The notes under the pieces were generated by a model. That model searched no databases and was not told where the DNA came from. It saw only the letters and a program-made list of their open reading frames with translations. A stretch of 6,046 nucleotides of DNA from Candidatus Falkowiibacteriota bacterium (GTDB taxonomy: Bacteria; Patescibacteriota; Patescibacteriia; CAIXNZ01; JADLGS01): contig JADLGS010000075.1 of assembly GCA_020849205.1 (NCBI GenBank), forward strand, positions 1 to 6,046. The letters run 5' to 3'. Made by a program: the position numbers and the translations under genes. Each line of letters begins with the position of its first letter. Position 1 is the first letter of the stretch. This document shows, in pieces, positions 1 through 5,132 of this stretch.

Positions 1-1
1 A

Positions 2-91
2 TACAAGATATTTATGTATGTCTCACTTGTGCTTGGTATTGCGATTATGTTAACGCCGTTTTTTCTGGTTGCGCTCAGTAAGATCTCGTGA
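2..91 (+). CDS. C-terminal fragment of a membrane protein (5' end outside window)
   Basis: An open frame enters from the left edge and ends at a TGA at 89-91, followed directly by an in-frame TAA (92-94). The 29 visible residues include one strongly hydrophobic stretch (VSLVLGIAIMLTPFFLVAL) followed by a short polar tail, SKIS. This is the look of a last transmembrane helix with a tiny cytoplasmic or external end. The next gene starts 26 bases downstream on the same strand, so the two may be cotranscribed; if so, this could be a membrane component of surface-polysaccharide synthesis, but that is only a guess from the neighbour. No family can be recognised from so short a piece. The frame could also be chance, but the hydrophobic composition and the position just before a gene favour a real one. 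Confidence 0.5.
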   Translation, partial: YKIFMYVSLVLGIAIMLTPFFLVALSKIS

Positions 92-117
92 TAATCTAGT
101 GAAGAATTATATTTTTT

Positions 118-975
118 ATGAAGTTTTATATTTTAGGAGGTAGTGGATTTTTGGGGGGTGGTTTTGCAAAATTTGCGCAGGATGCAGGTCATGAAGTCGT
201 GACTGATCGCGTTGATATTACAAATTACCCAGCTTTGGTTGAGGCGTTTACTCAACACAAACCAGATGTAGTGATAAATTTTGCAGGTGTTCGCGCATAT
301 CCAACAATTGACTGGTGTGAAGATCACAAGGAAGAAACGGTAGCAGTTAATGTTGGTGGTGCCATTAATTTTGCACTTGCTGCGCTCAAAGTTGGCGCGT
401 ATCCCATGATGATGTCGTCGGGATGTGTGTATTTGGGAGGTCCTGAAAAAGAGTTGAGTGAAGATGATGCGCCAAATTTCACGGGAAGCTTTTATTCACG
501 CATGCGCATCGCGATGCAACAGGCGCTTGGTGAACTTCCGGTTTTGCAAATGCGCATTCGTATGCCAGTCTCAATGTACTCGCACCCTCGTAACTTTATC
601 GACAAAATTGCAAGCTATCAAAAAGTTATTTCAATTCCCAATTCAGTTACGCTTATCGAAGATTTGTGGCCAGCAATGATGACACTTACGCAGCTCAAAC
701 CTCATGGCATTTTAAACATGACAAATGATGGCTACCTTGAACACTCAGCTGTGTTGCAAGCATACAAAGAAGTAGTTGACCCTAATCACGAATACGAACA
801 CATCACGCTTGAGCAACTCCAAGGCGAGGGAGGTATCACCAAGGCAAAACGAAGCAACTGTGTGTTGTGTACCAAAAAACGCAAATCCCTAGGAATCGAA
901 ATGCCAGCACTCGACCACATCCGCCTACATCAGATCATGCAAACCTTCAAAGAATCAAAAAAGAATCCCTCGTAG
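118..975 (+). CDS. Extended-SDR nucleotide-sugar epimerase/reductase, NRS/ER-like (RmlD superfamily)
   Basis: This 285-residue cytosolic enzyme probably converts an NDP-4-keto-6-deoxyhexose to the NDP-deoxyhexose (rhamnose type). The NAD(P)-binding Rossmann motif GGSGFLG is at residues 7-13, with the RmlD-like segment DWCEDH at 65-70. The run from EDDAPNFTGSFYS through MRIRMP and HPRNFIDKI to IPNSVT (about 116-178) resembles, from memory, plant NRS/ER (nucleotide-rhamnose synthase/epimerase-reductase) closely and bacterial RmlD less. Cys103 and Lys163 align with the Cys/Lys pair assigned to 3,5-epimerisation in Arabidopsis NRS/ER, so both steps may be in one protein. Tyr126 of the YxxxK motif is present, but the Lys is Arg130 (YSRMR), which is odd for a reductase. 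The start is fixed: the frame upstream is closed by a TAG at 97-99. No clear ribosome binding site precedes it; the AGGAGG at 135-140 lies inside the codons of the Rossmann loop. The SDR assignment is firm, the exact substrate is not. Confidence 0.85.
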   Translation: MKFYILGGSGFLGGGFAKFAQDAGHEVVTDRVDITNYPALVEAFTQHKPDVVINFAGVRAYPTIDWCEDHKEETVAVNVGGAINFALAALKVGAYPMMMSSGCVYLGGPEKELSEDDAPNFTGSFYSRMRIAMQQALGELPVLQMRIRMPVSMYSHPRNFIDKIASYQKVISIPNSVTLIEDLWPAMMTLTQLKPHGILNMTNDGYLEHSAVLQAYKEVVDPNHEYEHITLEQLQGEGGITKAKRSNCVLCTKKRKSLGIEMPALDHIRLHQIMQTFKESKKNPS

Positions 976-992
976 TATATGGGATTCTTTTT
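958..992. terminator. Bidirectional intrinsic terminator overlapping two convergent genes
   Basis: A perfect 12-bp inverted repeat, AAAAAGAATCCC (958-969) and GGGATTCTTTTT (981-992), encloses an 11-base loop. Read on + it ends in a T5 run followed by ATTT; read on - it ends in T6. It can therefore stop transcription from both sides. The left arm is exactly codons 281-284 of the SDR gene (Lys-Lys-Asn-Pro), whose stop codon (973-975) lies in the loop. The right arm overlaps the stop codon of the minus-strand DHH gene (991-993). The stem has only three G:C pairs, so its strength is moderate. Confidence 0.8.
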
Positions 993-2133
993 ATTTCACC
1001 TCTAATCTTTCGTGGATTTTTTTGAGAGTGAGGTTGATTGCTTCGTGGATGTCTGATTGGTTGATGTGGAAATACGCGATACGCTTGTCTCCTGTTGGCG
1101 ACAAGTCGATTGCGAGTTCTTGCGCGTTTTTGAGTGCTTGAGAGTAGAGGACGCCATGCATGATTCCTTGGTATTCATACATGAGAACAATAATTTTTGC
1201 TTCAGGCGCCGTTACCATCAATTCTTCAATAACATCGGCAACTTTTTGTGGCGTAGTTTTTAATTCATCAAAATCTTTTTGAATTAACCAACTATGCGCA
1301 ATCTTGCCTGTGGGATCAGTTTTGAGGCGTGATAAAACTTTACCCCAGAGCTTGAGAGTTGTGATTGATTTTGTGTAGTAGAGATGTTTTACGATTTCAT
1401 CTCGTTTAGCGCCTGCTTGCATGAGGCGAGTGGCGATGTGAAGCGTTGCCGGCGTCACTTGCGCAGATTTAAAACTTTTTGTTTTTGCGATAAGTCCGCA
1501 GAGCAAGCATTGAGCAATGTGCTCGTCGACAAGCGCGTTTGTTGGATCAAGAAGTTGCGCAATTTCAAATACTAATTCGGCAACGCTCGTTACGTTTGGA
1601 TTAGTGTAATTAATCTGACCATAATTTTCATTTTGAATATCATGATCGATGTTGATGATTGTAGTTTTGTAGAAAAACTCATCATGTTTTTTAAATACAT
1701 CGCCAAGCGAAGCAAGATCTTGTGTATCAATAGTGATAATGAGATCGTATTTATATTGACCTGTGTGAGTTGAAATATGCTCCTTTGAAAGCGATCCAGA
1801 TTTTGGCGTTACGATAATGTTGAGCATTTGACCTTCCATTGCGTACGAAAGATCTTTGATTGGAATTTGTGACGCGTCAATACAAATTTTCATTTGATTG
1901 ATGCCTTCGATACTTGAACTGATGCATTCTGATTTTGGTAAAAATTGGTAGGTTGTATCAAGCACAAATCCATCACTAACAATATCTACGTGCTTACCCA
2001 TTTTTTCGAGCAACAATTTCAAAGCAAGGCTTGATGCAACTGCATCCGCGCTATGATTCTTTTTGAAGGTGATGAGGATATTAGAAGCACTCGTCACTTT
2101 CGTAGTGAGTTGTTGTTGTAGGGTTAGAGACAT
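991..2133 (-). CDS. DHH-family phosphoesterase homologue (NrnA-like) with degenerate active site
   Basis: This 380-residue protein has the layout of DHH/DHHA1 phosphoesterases such as NrnA, which degrade short RNAs and dephosphorylate pAp. An N-terminal motif-I region at 25-36 (KNHSADAVASS) is followed by TIDTQDLASLG (134-144), the DHH motif region NIDHDIQN (161-168), the GLIAKTKSF segment (213-221) and a DHHA1-like C-terminal half. Compared with NrnA, the DxD of motif I is reduced to Asp30, the DHH triplet reads DHD (163-165), the Asp of the GIxxDTG motif is Lys217, and the GGGH substrate loop is missing (SPTGDK at 345-350). Asp136, Asp163 and His164 remain. It is probably a pseudo-enzyme or has a changed chemistry. 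No in-frame start lies upstream before a stop (2182-2184), and no clear Shine-Dalgarno precedes the ATG. It converges on the SDR gene and diverges from valS. Fold confidence is good, function open. Confidence 0.8.
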   Translation of the reverse strand: MSLTLQQQLTTKVTSASNILITFKKNHSADAVASSLALKLLLEKMGKHVDIVSDGFVLDTTYQFLPKSECISSSIEGINQMKICIDASQIPIKDLSYAMEGQMLNIIVTPKSGSLSKEHISTHTGQYKYDLIITIDTQDLASLGDVFKKHDEFFYKTTIINIDHDIQNENYGQINYTNPNVTSVAELVFEIAQLLDPTNALVDEHIAQCLLCGLIAKTKSFKSAQVTPATLHIATRLMQAGAKRDEIVKHLYYTKSITTLKLWGKVLSRLKTDPTGKIAHSWLIQKDFDELKTTPQKVADVIEELMVTAPEAKIIVLMYEYQGIMHGVLYSQALKNAQELAIDLSPTGDKRIAYFHINQSDIHEAINLTLKKIHERLEVK

Positions 2134-2159
2134 GATTACTAATTTTCGTCTAAAAACAA

Positions 2160-2173
2160 CGCTTTTGGAAGCG
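2160..2173 (-). other. Small hairpin at the predicted 5' end of the DHH transcript
   Basis: The sequence CGCTT-TTGG-AAGCG forms a 5-bp stem with a 4-base loop. It sits immediately downstream of where transcription from the promoter at 2181-2209 (minus strand) should begin, at about 2174, so it would be the first structure in the mRNA. Such 5'-terminal stem-loops can protect transcripts from decay. That role here is inference, and a 5-bp stem can occur by chance. Confidence 0.3.
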
Positions 2174-2180
2174 ATAGAGC

Positions 2181-2209
2181 ACTATAACAGGAGGTTTGGG
2201 TGTAGTCAA
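2181..2209 (-). promoter_or_regulatory. Sigma70-type promoter for the DHH gene
   Basis: On the minus strand, TTGACT (2209-2204) is followed by a 17-base spacer (2203-2187) and TATAGT (2186-2181). Each hexamer matches the consensus at 5 of 6 positions and the spacing is ideal. Transcription would start near 2174, giving a leader of about 41 bases without an obvious ribosome binding site. This is the best promoter match I noticed in the window. Confidence 0.65.
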
Positions 2210-2241
2210 TAGGGTATATAAATACAGTGATAACTACAAAT

Positions 2242-2269
2242 TCTAAACTCTAAGCTCTAAACTCTAAAC
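2242..2269 (+). repeat. Four tandem heptads, TCTAAAC type
   Basis: The units are TCTAAAC (2242-2248), TCTAAGC (2249-2255), TCTAAAC (2256-2262) and TCTAAAC (2263-2269); only one base differs among the four. A further TCTAAGC (2282-2288), then TCTAATT and TCTAAA (to 2300), follow after a 12-base interruption. The complementary motif TTTAGAG/TTTAG recurs on the other side (2339-2375), which is what builds the surrounding inverted repeat. Confidence 0.85.
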
Positions 2270-2319
2270 AAAAGACTAAATTCTAAGCTCTAATTCTAAA
2301 TTAGGGTTAGATTTTAGTG

Positions 2320-2338
2320 CCTGCCTGCAGCAGGCAGG
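2320..2338. repeat. GC-rich 19-base palindrome
   Basis: CCTGCCTGC (2320-2328) and GCAGGCAGG (2330-2338) are perfect inverted copies around a single A at 2329. The two arms are GC-rich inside a very AT-rich spacer, so the palindrome stands out sharply. It is off-centre within the larger inverted repeat (whose midpoint is about 2309). It could be a protein-binding site, a cruciform tip, or a dispersed repeat core. It lacks a T-run, so it is not a typical intrinsic terminator. Confidence 0.8.
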
Positions 2339-2402
2339 TTTAGAGTTGATTTAGTCTTTAGAGTTTAGTTTTTAGAATTTGTAATTTTAAACGCTCATAC
2401 TC

Positions 2403-2431
2403 TTTATACTTTCCCCATAATCATATATACT
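2403..2431 (+). promoter_or_regulatory. Possible promoter for the valS-tyrS operon
   Basis: TTTATA (2403-2408, 4 of 6 matches to the -35 consensus), a 17-base spacer and TATACT (2426-2431, 5 of 6 matches to the -10) lie just upstream of valS. Transcription would begin near 2438, leaving a leader of about 22 bases with no ribosome binding site. A second TATACT at 2405-2410 is an alternative -10, but its best -35 (TTGTAA, 2379-2384) is spaced 20 bases away. AT-rich DNA yields such matches by chance. Confidence 0.4.
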
Positions 2432-2459
2432 AACCATACAATTATCACATAATAATCCT

Positions 2460-5123
2460 ATGAAAGAAATCAACGAAAACGAGCTACCTAAGGCATACGA
2501 GCCTACGGCGCATGAGGATAGAATCTATAAGAAATGGGAGGATTCGGGGAAGTTTAATCCTGACAACTACGATCTCGACGAAAATTCGGGGACTTTTACG
2601 ATTATGATGCCACCGCCAAACGCAACGGGTGTTTTGCATCTTGGTCATGCCTCGACGCTCGCGTATGAAGATTTAATGATTCGTTTTGCGCGTATGCAGG
2701 GTAAGCGCACGTTGTGGCTTCCCGGAACTGACCATGCTTCAATCGCAACTCAAGCAAAAGTGGAAAAATTAGTTTTGGAAAAGGAAGGGAAGACTCGTCA
2801 TCAGTTGGGGCGCGAAGAATTACTCAAACGTATTGATGCGTTTGTCGAGGATTCACGAAACACCATTCGTTCTCAAGTGCGCAAAATGGGATCGTCATGT
2901 GACTGGAGTCGCGAGCGCTACACGCTCGACAAAGGACTTTCTGATTCTGTGCTAGAAATTTTTGTACGAATGTACAATGATGGACTTATCTATCGTGGTG
3001 ATCGAATTGTAAACTGGTGCCCTCGTTGCAAATCTACGCTTGCTGACGATGAAGTGAATTATAAAGAGGGATCTGCAAAGTTCTACACTTTTAAATATTC
3101 AAAAGATTTCCCTATTGCGATCTCTACAACTCGTCCAGAAACGAAACTTGCTGATGTAGCTGTTGCTGTGCATCCTTCTGACGAAAGATACATGCAGTAT
3201 ATCGGAAAAACTTTTTCTGTTGATTTTGCAGGTGGTACAAAACTTTCTATCAAAGTGATTCCTGATTATCACGTCGACAAAGAGTTTGGAACGGGCGCGC
3301 TTGGTGTAACTCCTGCTCATTCTGCTGTTGATTACCAAATGGCTCAAGAACATGCCCTTCCTATTATCAAATTGATAAACGAAGATGGCATTATTACAGA
3401 AAATGGTGGTGCGTTTGCTGGACAAACTGTTGCGCAAGCAAGAAAGTCTGTGGTTGCGTACCTCAAAGAACAAGAATTATTGATCGAGGAAAAAGATATT
3501 CCTCAAGCACTTTCGATTTGTTATCGCTGCGATACTCCCATCGAGCCCTTACCATCATTACAGTGGTTTGTAAATATGAGTAAAGAAGTGGAGTTTCCTG
3601 ATGGCAAGAAATCAACTCTCAAAGAACGAGCACTTTCTGTTGTGACTGATAAAAAAATTAATTTTGTCCCAGATCGTTTTGAAAAGTCGTATGCTGATTG
3701 GATGAATAACTTGCATGATTGGTGTATCTCACGTCAGATTTGGTTTGGTCATCAAATTCCTGCTTGGTATCGTGGCGATGAAGTGTATGTTGATAAAACT
3801 GCGCCAGAAGGTGATGGATGGGTACAAGATACTGACACACTTGATACCTGGTTTTCGTCTGGACAGTGGACGTTTGCAACGCTTGGTTGGCCTGATAATG
3901 TGAAGCAAGGAGCGGTAGCAGAAAAATACGAACAACGAAATGATCTTGAGCGTTTTCATCCGACGGACGTAGTTGAAACGGGCTACGACATCCTTTTCTT
4001 TTGGGTTGCGCGTATGATTTTGATGACCGAATATGCGCTTGGTGAAATTCCTTTTAAAAATGTCTACCTCCACGGTTTAATTCGTGATGAAAAAGGTGTA
4101 AAAATGAGTAAGTCGCTTGGTAACGTTATTGATCCACTTGGCGTTATTGCAAAATATGGTACTGATGCACTTCGCATGTCATTGATTATTGGCGCTACAC
4201 CAGGAAATGATTTAAAGTTGGGAGAAAATAAGGTGGAGGGGTATCGTAATCTTACCAACAAGATTTACAACATCTCTCGATTTATTTTGAGTACGGTTAA
4301 AAAAGTAAAACGCGTCACAAAGAAGCCAAAGGCAAAAACTGTTGCAGATGAATGGATATTAAATGAACTTGATAAGACTATTGCGCTTACTACAGAAAGA
4401 ATTGAAACATATCAATTTTCTCTCGCCGGAGAAGGGTTGCGTGAGTTCACATGGAATACGTTGGCAGATTGGTATATTGAAATAGCAAAGATTGAAGGAG
4501 ATAAGGATGAGATATTGCTGTATGTTTTGGAAAAAGTCTTAATCTTGTGGCATCCTTTTACTCCGTTTGTTACCGAGTATGTTTGGGAGCTACTTGGTTA
4601 TGAAGATATGATCATGACGCAAGCTTGGCCTCGCGTTATCAAAGAAGATATCAAAGAAGTAGAATTCGACTTTGTCATGAACCTCATCTCAAGTATTCGA
4701 ACAATGCGCGGAGAAAACAAATTGGATCCCGTCTTGAAACTGAACGCGCTTGTTATCTCACCAGATGTAAAAGTTTTATCAAAGCAAGAAGCAATTATCA
4801 AAAAGTTAGCTCGCCTAGAAAATTTAGAGATCACCCACGAACAACAAGAGCGACCAAAGGCTTCGGCAATGCAAGTATTTGCGCCCGCATCAACGGTATA
4901 TCTCTTGCTTGATGGAATTATTGATATCGACAAAGAGCGAGCTCGACTTGCCAAAGAAATTGAGTCAGCGCAAAAATTAATTAGCGCTACACAAGCACGT
5001 CTTGCTAACGAGTCATTTGTGAAAAGCGCCCCGGTGGACATCGTTGAATCGGCAAAGACGCAACTTGGTGATGCGCAAGAAAAAGTCGCAAAATTAACTT
5101 CTCAATTTGAAAGTCTCGCATAA
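2460..5123 (+). CDS. valS: Valyl-tRNA synthetase
   Basis: ValRS is the cytosolic class I enzyme that attaches valine to tRNA-Val and hydrolyses mischarged threonine. At 887 residues it has the normal family length. The ATP-binding HIGH motif is HLGH (60-63) within PPPNATGVLHLGHA, and KMSKS is at 548-552. The CP1 editing domain shows STTRPET (222-228) and the GTGALGVTPAH segment (277-287), with the editing-site Asp probably retained at 291. Two cysteine pairs, CPRC (187-190) and CYRC (354-357), flank the editing domain and probably bind zinc. WCISRQIWFGHQIP (421-434) and DTLDTWFSSGQW (459-470) are typical. An anticodon-binding helical domain follows (WHPFTPFVTEYVWE, 697-710), and then a C-terminal coiled-coil arm (about 820-885) characteristic of ValRS. 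The start is the only one possible, since no start codon lies between it and an upstream in-frame TAA (2418-2420). No Shine-Dalgarno is visible. Confidence 0.97.
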   Translation: MKEINENELPKAYEPTAHEDRIYKKWEDSGKFNPDNYDLDENSGTFTIMMPPPNATGVLHLGHASTLAYEDLMIRFARMQGKRTLWLPGTDHASIATQAKVEKLVLEKEGKTRHQLGREELLKRIDAFVEDSRNTIRSQVRKMGSSCDWSRERYTLDKGLSDSVLEIFVRMYNDGLIYRGDRIVNWCPRCKSTLADDEVNYKEGSAKFYTFKYSKDFPIAISTTRPETKLADVAVAVHPSDERYMQYIGKTFSVDFAGGTKLSIKVIPDYHVDKEFGTGALGVTPAHSAVDYQMAQEHALPIIKLINEDGIITENGGAFAGQTVAQARKSVVAYLKEQELLIEEKDIPQALSICYRCDTPIEPLPSLQWFVNMSKEVEFPDGKKSTLKERALSVVTDKKINFVPDRFEKSYADWMNNLHDWCISRQIWFGHQIPAWYRGDEVYVDKTAPEGDGWVQDTDTLDTWFSSGQWTFATLGWPDNVKQGAVAEKYEQRNDLERFHPTDVVETGYDILFFWVARMILMTEYALGEIPFKNVYLHGLIRDEKGVKMSKSLGNVIDPLGVIAKYGTDALRMSLIIGATPGNDLKLGENKVEGYRNLTNKIYNISRFILSTVKKVKRVTKKPKAKTVADEWILNELDKTIALTTERIETYQFSLAGEGLREFTWNTLADWYIEIAKIEGDKDEILLYVLEKVLILWHPFTPFVTEYVWELLGYEDMIMTQAWPRVIKEDIKEVEFDFVMNLISSIRTMRGENKLDPVLKLNALVISPDVKVLSKQEAIIKKLARLENLEITHEQQERPKASAMQVFAPASTVYLLLDGIIDIDKERARLAKEIESAQKLISATQARLANESFVKSAPVDIVESAKTQLGDAQEKVAKLTSQFESLA

Positions 5124-5132
5124 CAAACATAT

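Larger units (their letters stand above)
2235..2383. repeat. Imperfect inverted repeat of about 150 bp in the DHH-valS intergenic region
   Basis: The outer arms TACAAATTCTAAA (2235-2247) and TTTAGAATTTGTA (2371-2383) are perfectly complementary over 13 bp. Further inward, CTAAACTCTAAA (2257-2268) pairs with TTTAGAGTTTAG (2357-2368), AAGACTAAAT (2272-2281) with ATTTAGTCTT (2349-2358), and CTCTAA (2288-2293) with TTAGAG (2340-2345). The order is conserved, so a long interrupted hairpin can form in either strand's RNA. There is no protein-coding potential and no T-box or tRNA signature. I see no target-site duplication at the ends. It could be a MITE- or REP-like non-autonomous element, or a repeat-rich spacer. 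With its flanks it accounts for most of the 326-base gene-free stretch 2134-2459. Confidence 0.7.

Noticed and set aside
89..94. TGA followed by TAA as a hint of UGA recoding (genetic code 25)
   Set aside because: The long conserved genes contain no in-frame UGA at glycine positions, so the standard bacterial code explains everything.
135..140. AGGAGG inside the SDR gene suggesting a later start
   Set aside because: It encodes the conserved glycines of the Rossmann motif; a later start would remove the cofactor-binding loop.
2189..2202. AGGAGG followed by GTG on the + strand, like a ribosome binding site and start
   Set aside because: The GTG is followed at once by TAG, so there is no reading frame. 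The bases lie in the spacer of the minus-strand promoter.
2301..2310. TTAGGGTTAG resembling eukaryotic telomeric repeat
   Set aside because: Only one and a half units are present, surrounded by other heptads in a bacterial intergenic region; a coincidence of composition.
2134..2459. T-box riboswitch or tRNA upstream of valS
   Set aside because: I find no T-box antiterminator consensus, no specifier-loop architecture, no terminator before the gene, and no tRNA T-loop sequence.
4598..5041. 147-codon open frame on the minus strand within valS
   Set aside because: It is the antisense shadow of the conserved C-terminal part of valS, with no recognisable domain of its own.
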